Below, one piece after another: positions 53,680-64,000 of a DNA stretch of 64,000 nt (the stretch's first letter is position 1; the number at the start of each line of letters is the position of its first letter). The stretch is from Corythucha ciliata. Its lineage: Eukaryota; Arthropoda; Insecta; Hemiptera; Tingidae. The translations under genes were made by a program, and so were the position numbers. The notes beneath the pieces are model-generated. The model was not told the DNA's origin. It ran no database searches and saw only the letters and a list, made by a program, of their open reading frames with translations. The DNA lies in NCBI GenBank assembly GCA_038030265.1, contig CM075937.1, positions 10,478,001-10,542,000 of the forward strand. Reading direction: 5' to 3'.

Positions 53680-54318
53680 TGATTATTAATGGAAGATATT
53701 TGGCAAATATGGACACATTTTGTGGCCTTGCCTTTAACCATTTTCAAGGCATTTTTGGAGCGCAAATGGTCACTTTTGCCATTTTTAGGGCAGGCAACGT
53801 CTGCATAATTATAGGCATTTTTCAAGGCACGAGTTGTCAGTCCGTCTATTTTAGGGCGCATACAATCGGTATTGCCAATAAGTGCATGAGAGTGTGAATA
53901 GGCAGTTTGGCTAATTTTATCGGGGAAATAATTAACTCAGTCATTCTCAAGGCACTAATCGTCTTTTGTGCAATTTCGGAGCGCGAATAGTCCGTCAAGC
54001 CTGAGCATGACTGGTCACTTTTGGCCATTTCATGGGCGGGCATAGTGGATTTTGCGGTTTTAAGTGCAAAAATAATCTTTTTAGGCATTTCAAGAGAGAG
54101 TGAACCATCAGCCCAGCCACTCTTGGGGCGTTGGTTGTCAGTTTGGCTATTTTTAGTGTACAAATAGCACAAGTTTAGTCATTTTCGGGCACGAATAGTC
54201 AGTCTAGCCGTTTTTGGGGGCATGAATAATTCGTCATATCATATGTGTGAATTATTAGCATTGACCATTTTGGGCGTGCGAATGGTCGAATGGATGACTA
54301 ACAATTATTGACACGTAA
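53680..54318 (+). repeat. degenerate tandem array U, first orientation
   Basis: Units of about 40 bp: GGGCGCGAATAGTCAGTTTGGCCATTTTT-like, strongly diverged. The direction switches at the palindrome ACAATTATTGAC/GTCAATAATTGT (54301-54337). Confidence 0.65.
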
Positions 54319-54963
54319 TTTTGTTGTCAATAATTGTCAAAAATGACCATTCGTTGGTTTTCGTGGACTATTTGCACTTCACTCTACTTCACTCTGGGCC
54401 TCTCATTAGCAAAACTGACGATTCGCTACTTTCTAAACTTACAATAATTAAAACTAAACATACAATAATTAGTGCTCTGAAAACAGCCAAACTGGCAATT
54501 CACGCTCGAAAAATGATCATTCGTGCTCTTAAAATGGCAAAAATGACTATCCGCGCCTTTAAAATGGCAAAACTGACGACCCCCGCTTTTAAAGTGGCAA
54601 AACTGTCCATTTGTACCAACAAAAAAATTGTGAATCTGGAAATTTGTACCTTATAAATGGTTGAACTAACCGTTCGCACCCTAAAATTGACTTTACTGAC
54701 GATTCATCCTCTAAATGTAGTCAAACGGACTATCAACGCCTTAAAAATGGCTCAAATGACGATTCGCGCCTTGACAGTTCTTCAAATGATTACTCCCACC
54801 TTGAAAATGGCTAAACTGTCAATTTATGATTTAGAAATAGCCAAAGTTGGCAATTCGCACCTCAAAATGGCAATAATGACGATTCAAGCTTCTGAACTAA
54901 CCAAAGTGACAACTCACGACTTGAAAAAAAAATGGTGAACTGGCCGATAGGAATAGTTTGGCG
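54319..54963 (-). repeat. degenerate tandem array U, reversed orientation
   Basis: Units such as AAAATGGCAAAACTGACGATTCGCGCC, the reverse complement of the units before 54301. The array resumes after the inserted inverted repeat, at 55283-55840, in the same orientation. Confidence 0.65.
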
Positions 54964-54975
54964 GACTATTCGGGG

Positions 54976-55270
54976 TAATTCCGATGGTGTGAGCGGTGTT
55001 GTGGAGTTACGAATTAATCGCAAAAAGATGGTTGTCCTCTCCACTTTATTTTTACTCTTTTTTCGCAAAGCGCTTTCAACACATTAGTGTCATCCTCAGT
55101 GCGCACGTCTGCGGTAAACAAAATTAATTCAATATGATCATGTCCCCTTTGATTATATTGAATTAATTTTGTTTACCGCTTACGTGCGCACTGAGGATGA
55201 CACTAATGTGTTGAAAGCGCTTTGCGAAAAAAGAGTAAAAATAAAGTGGAGAGGACAACCATCTTTTTGC
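54976..55270. mobile_element. Penelope-like inverted-repeat insertion with 12-bp target duplication
   Basis: GACTATTCGGGG at 54964-54975 and 55271-55282 flanks a 295-bp insert. Arms at 55019-55134 and 55154-55270 are almost perfect complements (about 117 bp) with a loop of about 19 bp. A 43-bp single-copy lead (54976-55018) precedes. Each arm contains CTGAGGATGACACTAATGTG then TTGAAAGCG, which resembles the CUGANGA..GAAA core of hammerhead ribozymes in Penelope-like terminal repeats; the helix next to the core is imperfect. No RT is present. Confidence 0.65.
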
Positions 55271-55282
55271 GACTATTCGGGG

Positions 55283-55840
55283 CTTTAAAAAAGGCAAATC
55301 TAACTACTTTTTCACATACATTGGTAGAATGAAGACAATTTGCGCCTTATTGGTTAAAAAAGCCCAACTGGTTCATTCACTGGTTCATTATTCACACCAC
55401 AAAAATAGCTAAACTGACGATTCGCACCATGAAAATATTTGAACCGACGATTTTCGCCCTGAGAATTGCCAAAACCGTGCATTCGCACTCTAAAAATTGC
55501 CAAATAGACCACTCCGCGCCATTGAAAATGGCTTAACTGACGATTCATGCACTAAAATAACCAAACGCCTTATTAAAAATGTGAATCATTAAAGTTTCGC
55601 TCTAGAGTACTCTAACTCGTGCTCTTTGGAATTGAAAGTGGTAGAACTGACTGATCAGGCCCCAAAAGGGGTTGCTGGCCGTACTGACAATTCTTGCTCT
55701 CCCCCACCCCCAAAGTGGGTAAACTGACAGATTCGTGGCCTAAAAAACGACTATCTGCTTACCAAAAATGGCCAAATTGATCATTCGTGAACTTAAGTTC
55801 ACCAAAATGACTATTCACGCACACTAAAAATTGTAATCTC
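55283..55840 (-). repeat. degenerate tandem array U, continuation
   Basis: Same units and orientation as 54319-54963 (for example TAAACTGACGATTCGCACCATGAAAAT), confirming that the inverted-repeat element split a pre-existing array. Confidence 0.6.
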
Positions 55841-55889
55841 AGTCACTGACGAGAATTCAGGTTTCATACCCTGGATTTAACTATATGTA

Positions 55890-57150
55890 AACGTAATTTT
55901 ATATAAGCTATCAATTTCAGCCCCGAAACTATCAATTTTGCCCCAGATACTTTCAAATTTGTCATAAATAACTATCAATGTTGTCCCGGATACTGTTCAT
56001 TTCGTCCTGGGAGGGACTGTAAATTTCCAGTTGAAACTATCAACAATTCGAGCTAACACTGCCAATTTTGTCCCATAAACTGCCAATTTCATCCTACGAA
56101 CTGAAAAATGTGTCCTACGAACTGTAAAATTCGTCTACGAACTGCAAAATTCGTCCTACGAACTGTAAATTTCGTCCTACGAACTGTAAATTTCGTCCTA
56201 CGAACTGTAAATATCGTCTTCAAATCTGCCAATTCACCCATGAAAATCTCGACGGATTTTGGAGAATGACGGTTTCTAAGCCTCTTCCACTGAAACAGTT
56301 CGTGTACCAGAAACTGTCAATTTCGTCGTTCAAACCCATCAATTTCTCCGTGAAAACTGTCAAATAAAACTGTTCAAATCTGTCAAGTTCATCCTGAAAA
56401 CTATCAACAGACGTTTGTTCTTGAAACTGTCAATTTTGTTCTTCAAACTGTCAATTTAACCCTGAAAACTGTCAATTTCGTCTTTTAAACCATCAATTTC
56501 TTCGAAATTGACAGTTTATGGATGAAATAGGGAGTTTTAGGACGACATTGATACGTTGATAGTTTTGACATCGATTTTTACAATTTCCTGGACAAAATGG
56601 ACAGTTTCTAGAAATAACTGAAGACTGGAATTGACTGTTTCCGGGACAAATGGCCATTGATAGTTTCCAACGACGAAGTTGGCAGTTTTGAATGGTTCAA
56701 GAAAGAAATTGACAGTTTTAGGACGAAATTGGCAGTTTCACGACGACAGTGATGGGTTTGGCGACGAAATTGACTGTTTCGTTCTCGTATATCTGCCATA
56801 TTTCACCCTAGTAACTTTGTCAATTTCGACATTCAAAATCACTGTGATTTTATTACTTTAAATTGTCAATTTTGATCCCAGGAACTGACAATTTTGGTAT
56901 GTAATCTCAAAATTTCCTCCCACTTAACATAAGATCCCACACCTTGGTTTAGAGGTTAAGCATTAGACATCCGAGCTCAGACCATGGGGTTTCTAAGCCC
57001 CTTCACCGGAAACCATCGAGTACTAGAAAGTTACAAACTATCAATATCATCGTAGTTAATCTCACCCGGTAAGTTATTAATGGACATTTGCCCCGGAAAC
57101 TGTCAATTTCGACGTTAAAAACTGTCAAATTCGTCCTATAAATTTAATGA
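55890..57150. repeat. degenerate tandem array V (AACTGTCAATTTCGTCC unit)
   Basis: Short units of about 20 bp: ACGAACTGTAAATTTCGTCCT repeated almost exactly at 56100-56215, more diverged elsewhere. Orientation flips near 56500 at AATTTCTTCGAAATT; from 56510 to about 56790 the units read GACGAAATTGACAGTTT, then revert. A 110-bp non-array patch lies at 56930-57040. Confidence 0.75.
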
Positions 57151-57229
57151 CTGACCAGAGAACCGATTCTGTCCCCCTTCTTTGGTTTTGAGAACACTTA
57201 TCTTCCTCCTTTTTACTTCAATGTTATTT

Positions 57230-59960
57230 ATCACGGCGGCTACACCATGGATGGTGTGTCGGCGCTACTGTAGAGGTACCTGGCTTGTGTCTTGTCCTGG
57301 ACACCCGTTCTGGCGACCCAAAGGCTCATCGGGGAAAGAATGGCTGTTTGCCATGTAAGTGTCTGGCAGGTAGGCCAGACACGTGCAAAGCCAGGTCACA
57401 GATCACTCGGCTCGTTTGTCACCGCCAATGGCCAGCCGATGGCTAACGGTGTGTGTGAACCCCGTGAAGGTGGGCCTTTTACGGTGCGAAGCAGAGTGAG
57501 TGATTTGGGGGCACCCTGAAAAGGGCGGAGTTTGATCACTGCCCGTCCACCCTTATGGTAGAGCGGACTGTGAGTCAGGAGGAGGCGAGTGGCGTCTGGG
57601 GGTCCTAGTTCGGTGGCACCCAGGACTTCAGCATTTTTCGCCGGTTTGCCCAGGCTTGGGCGAAGATTCTGAAAAAAGAAAAGAAGAAAAATTACGAAGA
57701 GGGCGTATTGAAGCGCGTGCTCTAATGTCTGAGCATAGACGGGCAGCTCCAGATGACATGTTCGGCAGTTTCCTCGTCCCCTGTGCCACAAAGGGCAGTC
57801 GTCAAATGTTCGACGCTTGAAGAATGCGAGACGGGCGTTCAATGCACCATGGCCAGAAAGGAGCTGGACCTCCGAAAAAGAAGGGTGCCATTTTGTGATG
57901 GAGAGTCGGTTGGATATGAGAGGAAAAATGTTCTGTAAATGTCAGGTGGTTGCCCCTTCATCATAACACCTTTGCCATAGTTGGTCGATAACTCTCGGGA
58001 TCGCGAGAGTCTATGGTATGATGTCTAGAAGGGCTCCGGAGGAGTGTGTAAGGTCCTCTTTCTTGATAAAGTGCTGCAGCACGATCAAGTCGAGGTGGAG
58101 GTCTAGTGGGGGAACACCAGCTAGAACGTGTAAGGCAAGGTGTGGTGTTGTTCTGTATGATGGGAGAACAAATATGAGGATTTCCCGCTGGATGGTTCTG
58201 GCTAATTGCCGGTCACTTTCCAGAGGGGGGCAGCCCACCAAGTGGGTGCTCCGTGTGAAACGCAGGCCAGGAATATCGCACGGTATAGTAGGTCATCCTA
58301 GTGTGCCACGAGGCACCCCAGGGTTTTCCCACCAACGAGCGAATGTGGGCTTGAAGGGATGCAAGTTTATTGCGGACGTAAGCCAGGTGAGCGGATGGTC
58401 TTCCGTTTGGTTGCAGTTGTACACCCAGATATTTGGCTGCGTTAGTGATAGGGACCCTAGAGTCTGGAAGGACTTTGATGGTGCGGTAGGGAATCAGCCT
58501 CGACGACTTCATCACGATGATTTGTGTTTTTGTTTCCGATAGTCGGAGCTTAGTGTCTGTGCATAATTTCTCGACTATTTGTGTCGCTCGTTTGACGTCT
58601 TTCCGTGCCATGACGGGGTCATTGGATTCGACTAGGATCGCAATGTCATCGACGAAGCCGAATGATGTGAATCCTGAGGATGTCAGAAGGTGAAGAAGGG
58701 GGTCAATGTGAATGGACCAAAGAAGAGGGGATATGACTGAGCCCTGGGGGCATCCAGCAGTTGCAGAGTTTCTGCGCGCTCAGGGCCTCGGCCAGTTTAT
58801 ACTGTTTGGTCAGAGAAGAAACTCTAGATCAGGCGAAATAAGTTGGACGGTGGGGACATACGTCGGAGTGACTGAAGTACGGCTGGCCACCAAACTTAGT
58901 CGAAGGCCCCTTTGATGTCGTGGAATACTGCCATGGCAATTCTACTTGCGCTATCTATTGCGTTCCGTCTGAGTGCTTGGACAGCATCGACAGTGCTTTT
59001 GCCAGGGAGGCCACCGAATTGGTTGGGATGGTGAGTGGGAAGTACAATAGGGCGAAGGGAGTGGAGGATGAGTTTCTCCAGGCATTTGCCTTCTGTGTTA
59101 AGAAGGCAGATGGGTCTGAAATTCTCCGGATGGGTAAGGTTATGCCTTGGGCCTTTAGGGAAGAAGACCACGTTGTCTTTCTTGCACGATGGTGTAAAGT
59201 GCCCAATGGATAGGCAACGGTTGTAGATGTCGGACAGTGCCGTGACCGGGTTGTGCCGGGTTGTGGGAGGATTTGAAGTTCAGGCGCGAGTACACCCGAG
59301 AGGCCGGGGGATTTTTTAGGAGCGAGGGAGATGAGGGCCTTCTCGATATCCTCAGGGATGCGTGTAAGTGCGCCTGATGGAGTGTCCGTTGAGGCGTCAT
59401 CATACGGGAATGCATGAGACAGCATCGACTTGTATGTGCAAATGTTAGTGTCCGGAGGTAGGTTGTGGAGGTGAGAAGGTGACATGAAGGGAGCGATTTT
59501 ACGCGTGACTTTGTATGAAGAGCTCTATCAGGGGTCGCTCACGAGGTCGTTTGTGACGAAAGTGCGCCATGCTGTTCGCGTTGCGACTCGGATGAGCGTT
59601 TTTAGCTTACGTCGTGCCTCCTTGTACACTTTCTGACGATGCTGGAGTTACGATGGGGGGGGGGGAGCCTTAGATATGACCGACGAAGTCGAGCTGCGTT
59701 GGCCCTTGCTTCCTCAAGAGCTGGTTTCCACTAGGCTGTCGAGGTGCGTTGTGGCACAGCTATGGCCACGGGAAAGTTATTGTGAAGGCCTCCTTCTCGG
59801 TTTTTGTGAAGGAACTGAGAGCCTCATCGATCATGGATTGAAGCGTGTTCTCATATGGAAGTGGTGAGAAAGAGGGAGGAACATATAAATGTTGGAGAGT
59901 GCTACTGTAGGTACCTACGTTTTGAGGGTTTCCAGGAGTGCGCAACTGCCTCACTACTGC
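57230..59960 (-). mobile_element. R1-like non-LTR retrotransposon, 5'-truncated and decayed
   Basis: Minus strand: linker before RT near 59950-59600, RT entry at 59485-58896, palm at 58790-58213, thumb at 58241-58011, C-terminal zinc finger near 57810-57740, then a GC-rich 3' UTR to about 57230. No RNase H lies between RT and zinc finger, as in R1. Several frameshifts. There is no obvious tail repeat at its 3' end, and the insertion sits next to array V. Confidence 0.8.
57740..59955 (-). pseudogene. R1-like ORF2 pieces (RT and C-terminal zinc finger)
   Basis: Pieces in order: KEARRKLKTLIRVATRTAWRTF (59620-59560), EDIEKALISLAPKKSPGLSG, VFFPKGPRHNLTHPENFRPI and FHDIKGAFD (RT blocks), a gap, GCPQGSVISPLLW, FVDDIAI (catalytic box with F-V-D-D near 58660), KLRLSETKTQIIVMK, AAKYLGVQLQ, SYRTTPHLALHVLAGVPPLDL (thumb end), then CPLCGTGDEETAEHVIWSC (zinc finger; one-base shift near 57800). 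Wild-type R1 ORF2 has about 1000 codons; the endonuclease and many segments are missing here. Confidence 0.8.
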
Positions 59961-62900
59961 TTCGTCTTAGTCTGTAGGAGAGGGCGACTACCCACTCCAG
60001 CCCATACCCTCAGGCTACGCCCATGATAGGTATTAGTAAGGTCAATTTTGTGGCTCTGACTCACGATTACCAGTATTTTGGAGAATTCTTCTTGAAGAAC
60101 CCAATTTCTTGGTTCTCTGGCTCTTCAAAAAAATCAAATTTTGCGGGTTAGGGCCCTTAAAAAACCGATTTCTCGGGATTTGCTCCTTCAAAAAGCCAAT
60201 TTTAAGGATGGGACATCCTTCACAGCTGCATGAAAAATGAATTTCGTGGGTTTGGCCGCTTTAAAAATAAATCCCCTCCCAAACTACCCGAATGTCATCA
60301 CGAAACTGAAATCAGTCGCTCCTGAGGGAGTCGCAAGGACATTCAGCAGTCAAGCCAACGACGCTCATGACAGATAAGTGCATGCCTACGGCCGATTGTC
60401 TTTGGAAGGGCTACTAGACTCAAAAAGAAATGCTGCGACAAGTGTGAACAGTCAGGTTGCCCCCCTCCCCCTCATTATCGCTAACCAAAATGGTGACGAT
60501 GAATTAAACCCGGGCATTCACTCTCCTTCATTGCTTTTAAACGAAGCATAATCACTAGCGGTTTGGGGGGGGGGGGCTTAGGACCTTGAATTCAATTATT
60601 CAACACTCATATTTCGTTTGTAAATTCCAATCCACTCTACTATTTATGGCCAGAGTCCTTTAAATTATTCTCACCCCGTTTATAAGACCACACGCCCTTC
60701 GTCTTTGTATTTACAGACAGGCCAGTCAGAACACGCTTGTACAGACATTTTAGACAAGGGGCGCCTTGAGACGTCATGATCAGCGAATAATATACCGAAG
60801 AACAACCAAGTGGGCGGTGTTGTCTGATCAATTAATTCAAAGCCCGACTATAAGGTCACAGTACACCGCCCCTTCACGGTGTATCGAAGAGGTTGAGCTT
60901 CACTTTAAAACGAACTTTATTAAACAATTAAAACGAGAGGCGGGGGATCGGTGAACGTTGGCCACGAATTGGGTGTGATTTTTGCAAATTTGACGTGATT
61001 CTCCCCCCCACCCACCCAAGATCCCTTTTTATCAACAAAAGCGACATTTTTGTGGCCCTCTTGAAATCATTGGGAGCGGAAAAAGTGTTGAATCTTCGAA
61101 TTTACTTCCACGAATGGTTTGTGAGGGGGCGGGTGGCGGTACTTTTCCTTGCTTTTTCGCCCTTAAGTCATTTAGTTTCACGAGTAAAACTGTTCTTTAA
61201 TTCTAACACCACGCAAGAAACCGACTGAGATTTTATCGAATAAAAAAAAAAATCGTTAAAACAATTGCTTCCCCGCCACCTTAAAACTGTCAACTCTGAT
61301 CGGATAACCCCTCTCCCTCCCTCCCACTTATAGTCATTGTACAAATGACGAAAACAAAACATGTAACTTTATTTAAAAGGGACCGTGCTGGTGGTGCATC
61401 TGTTTGTGTGAGACTTGAACTTTAGAATAAGCAAGTCGTATAAATATTGTTCAGTGAAGAACAGTGTTGAGGGGGGTGGATGGCTATGGGTGCGGGGTCG
61501 GTGAAGAAGGTAGAGATTTGTTTATAACCGTTAGTTCCCCCCCCTCCCTCTATCACCACCTCACGATCTCTTCGCCCTTCGCCATTTCCGCATATTCCCG
61601 TGCTCAATAGTAAGTTGAAAAGCTCGTTGGGTCTTAAGACGCCGCGCACGCGGCCAATGCGGTGCGGCACGTCGGCGGAGGGGCGAGTGCGGAGGAGAAA
61701 CTGCACGCGAGATTCCATGAGCCCCCGCTTCGTGAAAGAAAAAAAAAAAAACTCAAGATATTATCTAAATTAGGCCCCCACGACTATGTTTTTTTTTTTC
61801 CTTCTTCTGCTTCTTCGCTCCTAAATTTCTCGCAAACTGTATTTACTTGTCTAGTTGTTCGCGAGAGCTCGGACCGGCTAGAAGAGCATGTTTTCTATTC
61901 TTTGAATAGAGAGAGAGAGAATGAGTTAGTGAAAAACAATTTTTTTAAGAAGAACAAATATTTATTAGTCGGCTTGAAGCCCTTTAAACCAGGAGCAATG
62001 CTTTACGGTGAGTAAACACCCCACCCGTACACCACACAATAACCCACTGTACCAGTTTCCATTCATAAACTTAATTTTGGGTAAAAATTATCATCTTTTG
62101 AAGTTTCGAAGTGTGTCGTCTATACTGGTCCACACAGTTCTGATTAAAACTTGATGAATGGGGAGGGGAGGTCGCAGATTTCAACTTTCTCAACTCTCTT
62201 CTATTATGGACAGAACGGTGTCAGTTTAAGGGGAAAACTTAATCCGCTTGTTTTCTTGTTGTTTTCGCTCTTTAACTATTCAAACTGTATAAGAACGTCG
62301 CGTCGTCTGCTGAGATCGCAGCTTCGAGACATTTTATTATTTTTAATGAATTCGCTTTTTGCTTCAAATCCTATGCCACGTCGTCCTTTGAATATTTCAC
62401 TTGACGATATTCACTCTACCCCCTTCCACTATCACTTTCCCTTCATCACTTAAAACCAAATTGATAATTTAAAGGTGCAATACCCGTAATCGTCCCTGTT
62501 TTCAAAATCTGGAAAGTGCCTCGTTGAATATTCCAACGCAATTCTTAGCGCATTCAATTTTTATTACTTTCCACCGCCATCCTACAGCCCCACACACCGT
62601 GCCTTTGTGAGTGCATTATTATCAAGTGATTTGAAGAGGATTCAAACCATTTTCAAGAAAGTCCAGGCTGCAGGAAACGTTCTATAAACTTGCAGGAAAA
62701 AGGGAGTAATCAACTTTTTGGCTTAGTTCCCAATTTCAAATCTTACCGAATTGGAATTTGTATAGTGTAAATATTTAAGTTTTGAAGAGGAATAGAAACT
62801 TTCTATATACGCAAAAAATTAGCGGAGGCTCGGAAGGGGAGGCTCGTCATCATGCGAAATAGTTGACTTGTTCAAGTTGTTAGCGTCTTGAGTGGAAAAA

Positions 62901-63327
62901 CTGCACCTTTTCTCAATGGGAAGTTGCTAATATTCATCGGGAACGGACACGAGATAAGAGTTGGGTTATATTACCCCCAAATTCTAATTTGGTGGGCCAC
63001 TGACTATGGTATCGTAATGGAAATGCATAGCGGGTATTGCTGTTGGGGTTTTTCTCATATTTGGAGATCGGTGGGCATTCGCCGGAGTTAATAAATCGCT
63101 TTAAAAAAGTGTCGCTGAGTGCTTAAATTTTCAGAAATCGTGTAACTGTAACGCTACATCCTAGTAGTTTTTAGGCCTTTAGAGTCGTAGATATCTCCAT
63201 TATTTTCGAGAATTCCTTGCAAATCGCTCAGTGTGGCCTCGGGTTAACTCTCTCTGCGTAACTACTTATTAAAAATATCTCACGATTTTATTTATTTATT
63301 GATTGCTTCGAAGTTTTTTGTCAAAAT
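59961..63327. other. no recognisable gene or element
   Basis: Contains G- and C-runs (60567-60577, 61540-61547), an A-run near 61739-61750 and a T-run at 61790-61799. TTACGGTGAGTAA at 62003-62015 could be a splice donor, but the open frame before it (61662-62015) is interrupted by poly(A)/poly(T) and has no domain. I see no other coding signal. Confidence 0.4.
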
Positions 63328-63591
63328 CCCTCTAACAAGGTAGCATCCTTCCAACATATTTCTAATAATATGTCCGAAGCATACGAAGGCCATTCCAGTG
63401 AAAAAATTATCGCTGAAAATTGCAGCATCCTTGATCAACTAATTCCGGGAGACTTACTGCTGGGCGATCGTGGTTTTCACACACATGATCAGGTCAACCG
63501 TCACATGGCTTAAGTTTATGTACCTCCTTTCACCAAGGGGGTAAACCAATCAAACCCTATAGACGTCGAAAAGTGTCAAATTGCAGAAATC
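63328..63591 (+). pseudogene. DDE_4-type transposase fragment (ISL2EU/Harbinger-related)
   Basis: One plus frame reads HSSEKIIAENCSILDQLIPG then DLLLGDRGFHTHDQ, a stop at 63511-63513, and VPPFTKG. The G-D-R-G-F box holds the second catalytic Asp of DDE superfamily-4 transposases, and the spaced S-D/E-K..E, L-I-P-G-D and PPFTKG pattern is diagnostic for that family. N- and C-terminal portions are absent, with one nonsense codon; not functional. The next gene on the opposite strand supports an ISL2EU-type transposon. Confidence 0.75.
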
Positions 63592-63770
63592 ACATCATGC
63601 TTATTTACCTTACCGGTGACAACAATGAGATTGTTCATTGAGACGGGTCCGATGGATTTTACGAACCCCGATTTGAAATTGGTGTAGGACTCTAAGGTTT
63701 TGTAGCTCTTGAATTGCTCCATCGTATAAGCACTCACACCGAAAACCAAATAATTGACGAAGTCCATGTT
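63576..63770 (-). pseudogene. N-terminus of a YqaJ-associated (ISL2EU second) protein
   Basis: 63 codons: VFGVSAYTMEQFKSYKTLE, SYTNFKSGFVKSIGPV, NNLIVVTGKV. This resembles the leader of the SWIM/YqaJ-nuclease proteins frequent in animal genomes, where it reads like FKSLKSYNQFLKGWV, VVLGKVRHS. In ISL2EU elements such a gene faces the transposase. Here the frame leaves the family pattern after GKV and stops at 63576; ACCGGTAAGG there could also be a splice donor. Tentative. Confidence 0.55.
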
Positions 63771-64000
63771 GAAGGAGGAAAGTGACGTGCATCCGAGGAG
63801 TAATCATCAATTCTTTGAACAAAAATTTGAAAATTGCAATTACCCCACGATCTCCGATCAAAATTGTAAAGGAACGTTAAGCCCTATTCAGGGGAAATAA
63901 TCTGAAAGTTTCCTTTATCGAATTAGCCATCTTAAGCGTAGAGGCCTTTCAAGCACAGACCCCAATATCTATCAAATAACTCTGCTTTAATTTTAAGCCT

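Noticed and set aside
51764..60018. An 8-kb hAT-like element from GGCGTAGCTAG to CAGGCTACGCC
   Set aside because: The end similarity is short and no 8-bp duplication is found at the edges.
61662..62015. Protein-coding exon ending at a GTGAGT donor
   Set aside because: The frame passes through A- and T-runs, has no domain and no convincing acceptor.

Overview
The window reads as a repeat-dense, gene-poor stretch of an animal genome, most likely an arthropod. The reasons are the mix of elements (I-group, Jockey-like and R1-like non-LTR retrotransposons, Gypsy, BEL/Pao and Copia LTR remnants, hAT-, piggyBac- and ISL2EU-like DNA elements), the AT-rich degenerate tandem arrays and the scarcity of cellular coding sequence. 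I recognise no cellular gene. The only host-gene candidate is one 101-bp proline-rich exon with good splice sites at 20958-21058. Species is not determinable from the sequence alone.

Layout. 1-424: right end of a hAT-like element. About 425-6235: an I-group non-LTR element with an ORF1 that keeps three zinc knuckles and an ORF2 (endonuclease, RT, RNase H) broken by at least four frameshifts. 6570-8267: a hAT-like non-autonomous element with an exact 8-bp target duplication that carries a degenerate tandem array. 8345-8706: a long hairpin. 8760-10090: GC-rich sequence with 143-bp repeats. 10384-11090: Copia remnant. 12624-12867: a MITE. 13817-19505: a Gypsy element (A) lying between non-LTR pieces, itself hit by an R1-like insertion. 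19506-20110: tandem array. 21757-24300: tRNA-like repeat and Gypsy B. 24805-27895: a 3.1-kb two-lobed foldback element with an exact 9-bp target duplication. 28037-28240: foldback plus tRNA-like module. 28440-30480: tandem array.

32495-36283 is a minus-strand BEL/Pao remnant whose 3' portion is tandemly duplicated (1.57 kb). It meets a plus-strand Gypsy (C, 36284-38735) that is interrupted by a TTAA-flanked MITE. From 38745 to 49257 there are three head-to-tail non-LTR elements of one family (alpha, beta, gamma), each ending in a TAA-type microsatellite tail. Beta holds the only intact long ORF of the window: a 1244-residue ORF2 with endonuclease, RT and RNase H catalytic residues all present. 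49260-50885 is a minus-strand Jockey-like remnant. 53150-57150 is a field of degenerate arrays that flip strand at short palindromes and contain a Penelope-like inverted repeat with a 12-bp target duplication. 57230-59960 is an R1-like element. 63328-63770 pairs a DDE transposase fragment with a YqaJ-associated fragment, as in ISL2EU transposons.

The elements do not form a pathway. They record waves of insertion: elements inside elements, 5' truncation typical of target-primed reverse transcription, and several non-autonomous elements preserved by their ends alone. The most unusual structures are the two-lobed foldback at 24.8-27.9 kb, the hAT-like carrier of the tandem array, the three-element chain, and the arrays that reverse direction at hairpins.
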